DNA of 44,562 bases, from positions 1 to 44,562 of the forward strand of contig NZ_JAIQDG010000057.1 of NCBI RefSeq assembly GCF_020037125.1, in the 5' to 3' direction. The notes beneath the pieces were generated by a model. That model was not told the DNA's origin, searched no databases, and saw only the letters and a program-made list of their open reading frames with translations. The position numbers were made by a program, and so were the translations under genes. Source of the DNA: Myxococcus sp. RHSTA-1-4 (GTDB lineage: Bacteria > Myxococcota > Myxococcia > Myxococcales > Myxococcaceae). Below are positions 1 through 8,042 of the stretch, in pieces. Within the stretch, counting starts at the first letter, position 1. Each line of letters opens with the position of its first letter.

Positions 1-1
1 G

Positions 2-685
2 GTTCGCGCGCTGGCCCGTGGCGAGGAGGCGTCGCTGGTCGAAGAGGACGTCAACGCCGCGGGCCGGGCCCTCTGGAAGGCTTTGGCTGCGGAGGAGGAC
101 TCGCCCTCCCGAGGCTCCGACACGCCTCCTTCTGGGACGGCGAGAACGGAAGACTCCGAGCCCGGAAGCGCCAGCGCGCCAGCGCCCGGAGCGGAGCAAG
201 TCGAGGCCGCGAAGACCGGAGAGCTCGCGTTGGCCACTGGAGCTGCATCACCAGAGGCGCCCATCTCCAATGGAGTGGGGCGAGGCCAGGCCCCCCGAGA
301 AGAGGGCGTGGCCTCAACGCGCGCGGCGCTCCCGTGCGATGCTCGACAACGCGAGCGTCTGGCCGTGTCACCCGGCCGTCGCGCCGCCTGGCCTCCGAGA
401 AACAGGTGTGCCCGGGTCCTCGATGGAGGGATGCGAGGGTCGAGCGCCTTGGCTCCCGGATGGCTCAGGCATCCAGAACACTGGCCTCACCACAAGCGTC
501 CTGGCACAGCCCGGATGGAAGCAGTGCTGTCGATGACCAGGGCCGGCGAGTCCCCCGTCAGAGCCCCAGCCCTTCGCGGATGCGCGCCACCACCTCGCTC
601 ACGGGTGACGACACGTCCACCCGGAGCGCACCGGTGGGCACCTCCAGCGTGGCGAGCTGGCTGTCCAGCAGCGACGGCGGCATGA
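2..685 (+). CDS. Fragment of an unknown protein running in from the left edge
   Basis: An open frame enters from the window edge without a start codon. Up to about position 330 the codons are G/C-ending and the translation is plausible (Ala/Glu/Arg-rich, then a Pro/Ser/Thr-rich stretch). After that the composition becomes Arg/Pro/Trp-rich and the frame runs antisense into gluconokinase, which is clearly real. The true C-terminus therefore probably lies earlier than the stop at 685, or the gene is damaged. No domain is recognisable. It could be the disordered tail of a regulator. Confidence 0.25.
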   Translation, partial: VRALARGEEASLVEEDVNAAGRALWKALAAEEDSPSRGSDTPPSGTARTEDSEPGSASAPAPGAEQVEAAKTGELALATGAASPEAPISNGVGRGQAPREEGVASTRAALPCDARQRERLAVSPGRRAAWPPRNRCARVLDGGMRGSSALAPGWLRHPEHWPHHKRPGTARMEAVLSMTRAGESPVRAPALRGCAPPPRSRVTTRPPGAHRWAPPAWRAGCPAATAA

Positions 686-1043
686 AGTGGCCGCGCCGCA
701 GAGCCAGCCGGCGCGCCAGCACCTCGCGCGGCGCGTCCAGGTACACCCAGCGCACCCGCGCCGGGTCCACTTCCAGGACCTTCCGGTAGGACTCCTTCAG
801 CGCCGAACACGCCACCACCAGTCCCCCGCCCTGCCTCAGCGCTTCCCCAATCACTCCCGACAGCATCCACAGCCAGGGCCACCGGTCCTCGTCCGTCAGC
901 GGCACGCCCGCCGCCATCTTCGCCCGGTTGGACTCGGAGTGCAGGTCGTCCGCGTCCAGGAAGCGCCAGCCCAGCGCCGCCGCGAGCCCGTGGCCCACGG
1001 TCGTCTTCCCCGCTCCGGACACCCCCATGACGATGACGACCAT
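558..1043 (-). CDS. gntK: Gluconokinase (GntK family)
   Basis: 161 residues, the usual length for bacterial thermoresistant gluconokinases. It phosphorylates D-gluconate with ATP to 6-phosphogluconate, feeding the pentose phosphate pathway in the cytoplasm. Residues 1-15 hold the P-loop (GVSGAGKTT) and are followed by the family's DADDLH and NRAKMAAGVPLTDEDRWPWL segments; LVVACSALKESYR and RRGHFMPPSLLDSQLATLE are further family signatures. The open frame extends 53 codons upstream, but the ATG at 1043 is chosen because the P-loop lies directly behind it and GGGAGGA stands about 8 nt upstream. It diverges from the ligase gene. No gluconate transporter is visible nearby. Confidence 0.93.
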   Translation of the reverse strand: MVVIVMGVSGAGKTTVGHGLAAALGWRFLDADDLHSESNRAKMAAGVPLTDEDRWPWLWMLSGVIGEALRQGGGLVVACSALKESYRKVLEVDPARVRWVYLDAPREVLARRLALRRGHFMPPSLLDSQLATLEVPTGALRVDVSSPVSEVVARIREGLGL

Positions 1044-1216
1044 CCCGTCCGTCCTCCCAGCACGGTGAAAACCGCCGCCATCCTGCGGCCCCGAGCCCCC
1101 CGCGCGCCACCCCCTTGGATGCCGGATGCCCACCCCGTCACGTCCTGGGAATGTCAGACCCCACCGGTACTCTTCCTTTCGTCGCCGCGAGTGACGCGGC
1201 ACGGAGGGGGAAGTTC

Positions 1217-2323
1217 ATGGCGGACATCGCGGACGGCGAGCAACTCTCGCTCCAGGGCTCCGGCTCCAAGCCCTACATCCTCAAGAACACCGGCGGCGTG
1301 TACTCGTGCACCTGCCCCGCGTGGCGCAACCAGTCGGTCGCCATCGAGCGCCGCACCTGCAAGCACCTGCGCAAGGTGCGCGGGGACGCCGCCGAGGACG
1401 CGCGCATCGGCGCCCCGGCGTCCGGCACCAGCGCCGCTCCCGCGAGCGCGTCGAAGAGCACCGCCAAGGCGAAGAAGGCCGGCGCCTCCGCGGAGTCCAC
1501 GGAGGCGGAGGACAAGGCCCCGCCGCTGCTGCTGGCGCACTCGTGGGAGAACGACGTCGACCTCACCGACTGGTGGATGAGCGAGAAGCTCGACGGCGTG
1601 CGCGCGTACTGGGACGGCAAGCGCTTCTGGTCGCGCCAGGGCAACGAGTTCTTCGCGCCCGAGTGGTTCACCGCGGGGCTGCCGGACTTCCCGCTCGACG
1701 GCGAGCTGTTCGGCGGGCGCAAGCGCTTCCAGCGCACGGTGAGCATCGTCCGCCGGCAGGACCGGAGCCACGACTGGAAGGAGCTCTTCTTCGTCACCTT
1801 CGACGCGCCCTCCGTGGACGCGCCCTTCGAGGGACGGCTGGAGCACTGCCGCAAGTGGATGGAGGACGCGAGGCCCGCGTACGCGAAGTGGCACGCCCAC
1901 GAGCGGTGCCGGGGCACGGCGCACCTGCGCGAGGAGCTGGAGCGCGTGGAGTCCCTGGGTGGCGAGGGGCTCATGCTGCGCCAGCCCGGCTCGCGCTACG
2001 AGGCGGGGCGCTCGCACACGCTGCTGAAGGTGAAGAGCTTCAAGGACGACGAGGCGCGCGTCATCGGCCACGTGCCCGGCGCCGGCCGGCACAAGGGCCG
2101 CCTGGGCGCGCTGGAGGTGGAGCTGCGCAACGGCAAGCGCTTCAGCGTGGGCACCGGCCTGTCCGACGCCGAGCGCGAGGCCCCGCCGCCCGTCGGCACC
2201 ATCATCACCTTCCGCTACATGGAACTGACCGACGACGGCGTGCCGCGCTTCCCGACCTACGTGGGCGTGCGCATCGACGCGGCCCCGTTCCCCGAGAAGC
2301 CGAAGTCCCGCGCCCGCGCGTAG
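1217..2323 (+). CDS. SWIM zinc-finger / ATP-dependent DNA ligase fusion
   Basis: 368 residues. The N-terminal ~70 residues carry a SWIM-type zinc finger (CTCPAW, then CKHLRKVRG: C-x-C-xn-C-x-H). An Ala/Ser/Lys linker follows, then a compact ATP-dependent ligase core: motif I with nucleotidyl lysine (SEKLDGVRAYWDG), motif III (PLDGELFGGRKRFQ), IIIa (FFVTFDA), IV (GGEGLMLRQP), V (LLKVKSFKDDEARV), and an OB-fold ending around ITFRYMEL. It should seal nicked DNA by the lysine-AMP mechanism; the SWIM finger probably adds DNA or protein binding. It resembles the small accessory ligases rather than NAD-dependent LigA. The start at 1217 has GGAGGGGG 6-8 nt upstream; an upstream ATG at 1115 has no such site. 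No Ku or primase gene is adjacent, so a repair role is inferred. Confidence 0.9.
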   Translation: MADIADGEQLSLQGSGSKPYILKNTGGVYSCTCPAWRNQSVAIERRTCKHLRKVRGDAAEDARIGAPASGTSAAPASASKSTAKAKKAGASAESTEAEDKAPPLLLAHSWENDVDLTDWWMSEKLDGVRAYWDGKRFWSRQGNEFFAPEWFTAGLPDFPLDGELFGGRKRFQRTVSIVRRQDRSHDWKELFFVTFDAPSVDAPFEGRLEHCRKWMEDARPAYAKWHAHERCRGTAHLREELERVESLGGEGLMLRQPGSRYEAGRSHTLLKVKSFKDDEARVIGHVPGAGRHKGRLGALEVELRNGKRFSVGTGLSDAEREAPPPVGTIITFRYMELTDDGVPRFPTYVGVRIDAAPFPEKPKSRARA

Positions 2324-2337
2324 GGCCACGGCCGCGA

Positions 2338-2361
2338 GGTGGGGCACCCGAGGGCCCCACC
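2338..2361 (+). terminator. Hairpin behind the ligase gene
   Basis: Perfect 8-bp stem GGTGGGGC/GCCCCACC around the loop ACCCGAGG, 15 bp after the ligase stop codon. There is no T-tract, so its activity as an intrinsic terminator is uncertain. Confidence 0.4.
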
Positions 2362-2621
2362 CCGCTGCCCGAGGTCCCGGTCCGCTGTTCGACGGAACCG
2401 CCGCGCAGTGCCTTCTGCCGGAAGGCAGGCGAGTTCAGCGAGCGGATGCGCGCGCGAATGCACTGGACGGAGCGCGCGTCCACCGCCCTGCTCGAAATTT
2501 CGCGCTTACAGGAAACGACCTCGTGCGCCTGTGCGGTAGCGGTCATCGCAACGCCGCGAACCGGCGTCTCGTACCGGCGGCCGTCCTCTCCTGGAGACTC
2601 GCGCGGTCTAGAGACAAACGG

Positions 2622-2635
2622 TGCAAGCCCTTGCA
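2622..2635. promoter_or_regulatory. Perfect palindrome TGCAAG-CC-CTTGCA
   Basis: A 6-bp inverted repeat with a 2-bp centre, 42 bp upstream of the kinase ATG. Position and symmetry suit an operator for a dimeric regulator. The cognate regulator is not identifiable from the window. Confidence 0.35.
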
Positions 2636-2677
2636 GAAGCCAGCGACGCCCCATCCTGGTGTCTGCTTTAGACGACC

Positions 2678-4078
2678 ATGCACTGCGAGCTCTGTCTGTC
2701 CGACCATCCCGAGGACGTACTCTGCGACAACGTGTGCTGGACACAGGTGGGCCTGGCCACCGAGGAGGTGGAGCCTCCCGCCGTGGACCTCACGGGCCAG
2801 ACGCTGGGGCACTACACGCTGGTGCGCCGGCTGGGCGCCGGCGGCATGGGCACCGTGTACCTGGGGGAGCAGACGCGCATCGGCGCGAGGGTGGCGGTGA
2901 AGGTGCTGCACCCGCACCTGGCCCATGACGAGAGCCTGCGCGCGCGCTTCTACGCGGAGGCCCGCACCGTCAACGTGGTGAGCCACCCGCACATCGTCCA
3001 CGTCTTCGACATCAGCGAGGCGCCCGGCGGCATCCACTACTTCGTCATGGAGTACCTGGAGGGCGTGCCGCTGTCGCGCCTGCACCGGCCCATGGCCCCC
3101 ACGCACCTCGTTCCGCTGCTGGCCCAGGCCTGTGATGCGCTGCACGCCGCGCACCGGTGCGGCGTGGTGCACCGGGACTTGAAGCCGGACAACCTCTTCG
3201 TGGTGCGCAACGGGGTGGGGCCGCCGTCGCTGCGCGTGCTGGACTTCGGCGTGGCCAAGGCACGCCGCCCGCCCACCGAGGACGAGACGGCGGCGGGCAT
3301 CGTCCTGGGCACGCCGGCGTACATGGCCCCGGAGCAGTGGGCGGGACAGCCGGTGGACGGGCGCGCGGACATCTACGCGCTGGCCGTGACGGCCTACTAC
3401 ATGGCCACGGGGCAGCTTCCCTTCGAGCGGGGGCAGATGGCGGAGCTGGCGCTGTCCCCGGGGCCGGTGGACCCGCCGCCGCCGCACGTGCTGGCGCCCG
3501 CCGTGCCTCAAGCCCTGTCGGACGTGCTGCTGCGGGCCCTGGCGCGCCGGTGCGAGGACCGCTACCCCACCGCGCTGCACTTCAAGGAGGCCCTGCTCGC
3601 CGCCACCCTGCCCCCCTCCGCGGTGGCCCACCCGGTGGCGGAGCTCTCGCGGGGGCTCACGCCCGTGCCCTCGCTGCCGATGCTGGAAACGGAAGGGGCC
3701 ACACCGGAGCCGGGCACCCTCACCCCGCCACTCACCTGGGTGGCCCGGGTGCGCCGCCGCGCCGGCTCCGGCGACGTGGAGGTGCGCTGCACGGAGCTGA
3801 ACAAGGGCGGCCTCTTCATGTGCTGCGCGGAGCCCTTCCCGCGCCTCTTCACCCGGCTGGAGTTCACCCTGCTGCTGGCCGGCGAGGAGGTGGAGTGCGT
3901 GGGCGAGGTGGTGCGGCACGTGGACTTCGCCCAGGCGCGCACCTGGAACATGTCGCCGGGCGTGGGCGTGCAGTTCATCAACCCCTCGCCCCGGCTGAGA
4001 GACCTCATCCACCGGGTGCAGCCCCACCGCCGGGGCACACCGCCGCCACCCGCTCCACCTCCCGAAGCCCACCTGTGA
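2678..4078 (+). CDS. Ser/Thr protein kinase with C-terminal PilZ-like domain
   Basis: 466 residues. A short Cys cluster opens the protein (CELCLSDHPEDVLCDNVCW, possibly a small zinc site). The Hanks-type kinase domain spans ~43-320: glycine loop LGAGGMGTVY, VAVKVL lysine, catalytic loop HRDLKPDN near 166, DFG near 189, APE near 217. A Pro-rich linker leads to ~350-450, which looks like the myxobacterial PilZ-like domain of TIGR02266 type (CTELNKGGLFM, then VGVQFI). No transmembrane helix is obvious, so it is probably cytoplasmic. By family it phosphorylates Ser/Thr on partner proteins; coupling to a PilZ fold suggests input from c-di-GMP or a motility complex. The classical PilZ RxxxR/DxSxxG residues are not evident, so c-di-GMP binding is doubtful. 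Confidence 0.93.
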   Translation: MHCELCLSDHPEDVLCDNVCWTQVGLATEEVEPPAVDLTGQTLGHYTLVRRLGAGGMGTVYLGEQTRIGARVAVKVLHPHLAHDESLRARFYAEARTVNVVSHPHIVHVFDISEAPGGIHYFVMEYLEGVPLSRLHRPMAPTHLVPLLAQACDALHAAHRCGVVHRDLKPDNLFVVRNGVGPPSLRVLDFGVAKARRPPTEDETAAGIVLGTPAYMAPEQWAGQPVDGRADIYALAVTAYYMATGQLPFERGQMAELALSPGPVDPPPPHVLAPAVPQALSDVLLRALARRCEDRYPTALHFKEALLAATLPPSAVAHPVAELSRGLTPVPSLPMLETEGATPEPGTLTPPLTWVARVRRRAGSGDVEVRCTELNKGGLFMCCAEPFPRLFTRLEFTLLLAGEEVECVGEVVRHVDFAQARTWNMSPGVGVQFINPSPRLRDLIHRVQPHRRGTPPPPAPPPEAHL

Positions 4079-4242
4079 GCCAGGCCCCGGCCCGGAGGTA
4101 CCGGGGTTCCCCGGGCACACTGGCGCTTTCGTTCATGAGTATTCCATCGCCGCGTGCCTTCGTTCCCTTCCCGACGCGTATGGGGTTTCCACGCCCGGGC
4201 GGGGCTTCCAGGGAAGTCCCAACCCGCTAGCCTCCGAGCATC

Positions 4243-5118
4243 ATGACTCGCGAGGGTGTGGGTACGGGCCGGAGGCACGTCCGGCCCAGGGGAGTCGTCC
4301 TGGTCATGGCGGTGCTGGCGCTGCTGGCGGCGAGCGCGTGTCAGGACGCGGCGAGGGCGGCGGGGACGGCGCTGTATGTGACGACCGAGTTCGACCCGCT
4401 GCTGCAGCTCACCCAGTTCCGGATGTCCGGCCGGGTGGACGGTGGGGACCTCCGCCCCGCGCTGCTCCCGGAGCACCCCGGGCGCATCCTCCAGAGTGGC
4501 GAGACGTTCCGCGTGCTGCTGCCGGACGCGCCGGACGGCGCCCGCGTGACGCTCCGGCTGGAGGGGATGCGCGGGAGCGAGCTCGCGGCGCTCGGCACGG
4601 TGGATGCGGCGGTTCGCGAGGGGTACGAGGTGGACGTCCAGGTGCGGCTCGCGCCCTGGCCGGAGCGCCCCGACGCCGGCACTCCGGACTCCGGCACGCC
4701 AGACGCGAGCACCTTCTGTGTGAGCTGCCCGGACGGCTGCTGCCGGAACGGCTACTGCGTGCCGCGAACCTTCCAGTCGTGCGGCGTGGGCGGGGTGGAC
4801 TGCACCGTGTGTGACGGGGCGCGGGCCAATGCCTGTTCGGCCCTGGGCACCTGCACCTGCGGCGGTGGCCCGGCCTGCACCGGAACCCATGTGGACCGGT
4901 GCGCCGACGGCCAGTGCAAGTGCGGCGGCAGCGGCCCATGCGGGGCGGGCCAGGAGTGCGTCAACGGCGAGTGCCGCTGCACTCCCGGCTCCTGCCCCGA
5001 CGGCTGCTGCGTGGGCAGCACCTGCGAGCCCGGCAACGAGCAGTCCAAGTGCGGCACTGCTGGCCAGGCCTGCCAGCAGTGCCGCAGGGAGTGCACCGCC
5101 GAGCGCGTCTGCCGGTAG
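4243..5118 (+). CDS. Cys-rich surface lipoprotein of unknown function
   Basis: 291 residues. The N-terminus has basic residues, a hydrophobic core (VVLVMAVLALLA) and a lipobox-like LAASAC, suggesting lipid anchoring. Residues ~40-150 form a compact beta-rich region without a recognised family. A short Asp/Gly/Pro/Ser/Thr linker follows, then a ~130-residue tail with 28 cysteines, including two copies of CPDGCC-x4-C. Such tails are common in myxobacterial outer-surface proteins and should be disulphide-bonded outside the cytoplasm. No good Shine-Dalgarno precedes the ATG; an internal start just before the hydrophobic core is possible. It lies 164 bp after the kinase gene and converges on the NTF2-like gene with 21 bp between stops. 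Confidence 0.85.
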   Translation: MTREGVGTGRRHVRPRGVVLVMAVLALLAASACQDAARAAGTALYVTTEFDPLLQLTQFRMSGRVDGGDLRPALLPEHPGRILQSGETFRVLLPDAPDGARVTLRLEGMRGSELAALGTVDAAVREGYEVDVQVRLAPWPERPDAGTPDSGTPDASTFCVSCPDGCCRNGYCVPRTFQSCGVGGVDCTVCDGARANACSALGTCTCGGGPACTGTHVDRCADGQCKCGGSGPCGAGQECVNGECRCTPGSCPDGCCVGSTCEPGNEQSKCGTAGQACQQCRRECTAERVCR

Positions 5119-5139
5119 ACGCGCCGGTCCACGCGGGCC

Positions 5140-5766
5140 CTACTGCTTCGGCTTCTCCTCGCCCTGGGGCTGGCCGGCGCCGCCGACGCCGGCGGGCTGC
5201 TCGTCACCCCAGCCCGGCTCGAAGAACGCCTTCCACTTCCACTGGCCCTCGCGCTTCACCAGGAGCCCGGCGCTCCGGCCGTTCCGCTTCTTGCCCTCCA
5301 TGGTCGCCGTGTAGGTATCGGTGTAGCTGACCATGGAGTCGGACAGCACGGTGATGTCCAGCTTGTGGTTCACCTGCATGTCCGCGGGCATCTGGTCGAA
5401 GAAGGGCTTCATCATCTCCGAGTACTTCTGACGCTCATACGACTCGGCCGAGGGAATGCCCTTGCTGTTGTCGGTGGCCATGAAGATGGGGAAGTCGACT
5501 CGCTCGAGCGACGCCTGGAAGTCGCGCCGCTTCATGATGGCGTCCTCTTCCTTGATGAAGGCCTCCACCTCCTTCCGCGTCTTCGATTCGTTGGTCGGCT
5601 TGCGGGTCCATGGCCCCATCTTCGACATGTCCATGGGCGCGCCCGAGCCGCCCGTGGCGGAGGGAGACACCTGCTTCTCCTGCTGCTTCTCCTGTTCCTG
5701 CTCCTGCGCCCAGACAGGCGAGCAGAGAGCGAACGAGACGAGTCCCAACGCGATTCGACGCATCAT
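5140..5766 (-). CDS. Secreted NTF2/SnoaL-like protein
   Basis: 208 residues from the first of two adjacent ATGs; the second (5763) is better spaced from AAGGAGGA. Residues 1-20 are a Sec signal peptide ending PVWA before QEQEQ. A Glu/Gln/Lys-rich linker follows, then from ~60 an alpha/beta domain that looks NTF2-like (SnoaL/DUF4440): an opening helix VEAFIKEEDAIMKRRD, the strand ITVLSDSMVSYTDTYTATMEG and the terminal LLVKREGQWKWKAFFEPGW. Such domains bind small ligands or act as small enzymes; no function can be assigned. Probably periplasmic. It sits ~100 bp downstream of the ceramidase gene on the same strand. Confidence 0.85.
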   Translation of the reverse strand: MMRRIALGLVSFALCSPVWAQEQEQEKQQEKQVSPSATGGSGAPMDMSKMGPWTRKPTNESKTRKEVEAFIKEEDAIMKRRDFQASLERVDFPIFMATDNSKGIPSAESYERQKYSEMMKPFFDQMPADMQVNHKLDITVLSDSMVSYTDTYTATMEGKKRNGRSAGLLVKREGQWKWKAFFEPGWGDEQPAGVGGAGQPQGEEKPKQ

Positions 5767-5867
5767 GACGTCCTCCTTCCTTCTCGCGCGAAGGTCGTGG
5801 CCCACCCGTCCCCGGACAACCCGGCCCGTCCGAGGCCGCCCGTCCCGGGCGTCTCCCCGGACGTTGG

Positions 5868-7916
5868 CTACCGCACGGAGAAGGGGCGCGAGCTGCCCGA
5901 GTACGGGCGCACGCGCCCGTCCCAGCCGGACTTCCAGTTCCCGTCGTGGACCAGGCGATAGGTGCCCGCCTCCGCGTCCGCGGGGATGTCCCACTCCACG
6001 GTGACGTGCGAGCAGGCCAGCGTGGGCACGCAGTTCTCACGCCGCCAGCGGTAGCGCGTCTCCCAGTCCCAGTCGTACGCGACGTCCACCCACTCCCCGC
6101 CGGGGCCCAGCCGCTGCACGCGCAGGTACGTGCCCTCCAGGCGCAAATCGTTCTTCGGGTGGCCGCCCCAGAAGGTGACGCTCACCGTCTCGCCGCGCGA
6201 GTAGGCGCCGCGCGCGTCGGTGACGACCTCGCCGAAGTCCACCCACAAGAGCTTGTCGTCGAAGACCACGCCCGGCTGGAGGCTCGCCAGGACGGAGCGC
6301 AAATCCCGGGGCGTGGGCCCCGGGGGCACGGGCTTCCCGTCGCGCAGGGCCACGGCCAGCGTGTCGAAGCCCTGCTGGAGGGCGGCCAGCGTCCACGGGC
6401 CGAAGTGCGTGGAGGCGCCCTCGTAGGCCTGGCGTGCGTACTCCTCGCGGGTGGCGACGTAGCCCGCGTACGCGTTGGACAGTCCGGCGATGACCACCTC
6501 CGTCACCCCCACGGGCGCCAGCCGCTCCAGCACCGTGCGCCGCAGCCGGCGCCCGGCCATGGTCGTCACCTCGAAGGGCACCGCCACCAGCGCGAGGCTG
6601 CCCACGGTGACGAGCTGCAAGGGGAGCACCTCCGGCGTCCACGGGTAGGGCGTCATGCTGCCCATCTCCAGGACGATGGGCTTCTCCCCCTGGCAGGGCG
6701 TGGTGAAGACGGCGCAGGTGAACTGGCTCCACACGTCGTGGATGGCGGCGCAGGAGGCGCCCTCCACACCGAAGCCCGGCCCGTCCTCCGCGCCCGCCAG
6801 CATGGACAGGCCGATGGCGGCGGGACAGGTGCGGCGCGGCGTGCCGTCCGTCCAGGCGGGCGCCACGTCCACCGCGTCCATCTTCAGATAGAGCTGCCGG
6901 AAGTCCACCCCGCCCGTGATGGGCGTGTTGGCGATGGCCCACAGCCGCGCGGCGAAGTCGTGCTGCCGGCGGGCGGAAATCTCCGTGTCCTCGAAGTCGT
7001 CCGCGCCGCCGCCGTCCGTCCCGCCGAGCACGTTGGGCGTGACGTCGCCCTCGTTGGAGTTGGCGAAGGCGGCGACGAAGCCCCCGCCGCGCGCCTTCTC
7101 GAAGAGGTACGAGGCCAGGCCCTTGTTGTCGCCGCTGATGAGGGTGTTGTCGTTGCCCATGGACGTGGCGTGCACGGCGAACCAGTTGATGAAGCCCACC
7201 TCGGTGCCGTCCGCGCGGGTGAGGCGCACCAGCGTCATCCGCGGGTCCACGTCGTGCGGGTACCGCGCGCGCTCCTCGGGCGGGTTGAGGCGGTAGGCCT
7301 CCGGCGAGCGGTTGCGGCTGGCGCCGAGCAGCTCGCCCGCGGCCAGCCGCAGGGTGCCCTCGCCCAGGCTGGCGTGGGCGCGGTCGATGGAGGCGACGAT
7401 GCCGGAGACGATGGCGTCGAAGTTCCGCGGCACGAAGCCGAGCGACGTCAGGTTGTAGAAGGTGTAGTGCGAGAAGCCGCCCGGGCCCGAGTGGGTGTGC
7501 GTGGCGCTCAGGAGGACGTTGTCATCCGAGTAGAGGCCGCCGTAGCGCGAGCGAAGCTTCTCCACCACCTGCTGCTTCACGCCCTGGAACACCATGCCCA
7601 GGTCCGCGCTGACGAACACCACCCGCTTGCCGTTGCACGGCGAGGCGATGACGAAGGCACGCGAGCGCAGCCGCTGGTGGATGCCGGACGTCTGCTGCGC
7701 GAGCTGGCCGTAGCCCATCATCCCCACCTCGGCGGCGGGGCCGGTGATGTCGCCCATGCCGGCGCCGATGAGGAAGCGCTGCTGGCCCGCGCACGCGCCT
7801 GGCGGGCTGGCCGCCATGCCCTCCGGGGCAGGCACCGAAGCGGGGGGGGTCGCCCGGGCCGCCGGAGCGAGCACGAGGACGAGCGCCAGGGTCAGCCGGA
7901 CGAGGTGTGTGCGCAT
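5868..7916 (-). CDS. Secreted neutral ceramidase with Thr at the nucleophile position
   Basis: 682 residues, typical length for neutral/alkaline ceramidases, which hydrolyse the amide bond of ceramide to sphingosine and fatty acid. Residues 1-23 are a signal peptide (core LTLALVLVLA, cleavage near ARA). Family landmarks in order: GAGMGDITGPA, MMGYGQLAQQTSGIHQRLRSR, FVSADLGM, zinc-ligand region ATHTHSGPGG, second His in INWFAVHATSMG, active-site loop NEGDVTPN, and C-terminal metal-ligand candidates in VPFEVTTMAGRR and SNAYAGY. The C-terminal ~150 residues match the beta-sandwich domain. In characterised enzymes the loop is GDVSPN with Ser as nucleophile; here residue 293 is Thr (codon ACG). 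Start 7916 is preferred because GGAG lies 6 nt upstream. Likely exported, perhaps acting on lipids of prey or host. Confidence 0.93.
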   Translation of the reverse strand: MRTHLVRLTLALVLVLAPAARATPPASVPAPEGMAASPPGACAGQQRFLIGAGMGDITGPAAEVGMMGYGQLAQQTSGIHQRLRSRAFVIASPCNGKRVVFVSADLGMVFQGVKQQVVEKLRSRYGGLYSDDNVLLSATHTHSGPGGFSHYTFYNLTSLGFVPRNFDAIVSGIVASIDRAHASLGEGTLRLAAGELLGASRNRSPEAYRLNPPEERARYPHDVDPRMTLVRLTRADGTEVGFINWFAVHATSMGNDNTLISGDNKGLASYLFEKARGGGFVAAFANSNEGDVTPNVLGGTDGGGADDFEDTEISARRQHDFAARLWAIANTPITGGVDFRQLYLKMDAVDVAPAWTDGTPRRTCPAAIGLSMLAGAEDGPGFGVEGASCAAIHDVWSQFTCAVFTTPCQGEKPIVLEMGSMTPYPWTPEVLPLQLVTVGSLALVAVPFEVTTMAGRRLRRTVLERLAPVGVTEVVIAGLSNAYAGYVATREEYARQAYEGASTHFGPWTLAALQQGFDTLAVALRDGKPVPPGPTPRDLRSVLASLQPGVVFDDKLLWVDFGEVVTDARGAYSRGETVSVTFWGGHPKNDLRLEGTYLRVQRLGPGGEWVDVAYDWDWETRYRWRRENCVPTLACSHVTVEWDIPADAEAGTYRLVHDGNWKSGWDGRVRPYSGSSRPFSVR

Positions 7917-8042
7917 ACCCATCTCCGGGCGCCTGGGGTGGACGCCTCCTGTAACGAAGATGGTACCGGCGCGCCGGCCCGGGCAGGGGCCTTCAAGGGC
8001 GCGCCGTCATGCGGACCACAGTCGCGCGCGGGGAGGCGCCGC

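Larger units (their letters stand above)
2324..2677. other. Gene-free stretch upstream of the kinase gene
   Basis: Contains a terminator-like hairpin just behind the ligase gene and a perfect palindrome about 43 bp before the kinase start. The middle holds the palindrome CGAAATTTCG (2493-2502) and somewhat more A/T than the flanking genes, consistent with a promoter region. No convincing ORF was seen. Confidence 0.5.

Noticed and set aside
1115..1216. Upstream ATG extending the ligase by 34 residues
   Set aside because: No ribosome binding site, it overlaps the gluconokinase upstream region, and the extra residues look non-coding.
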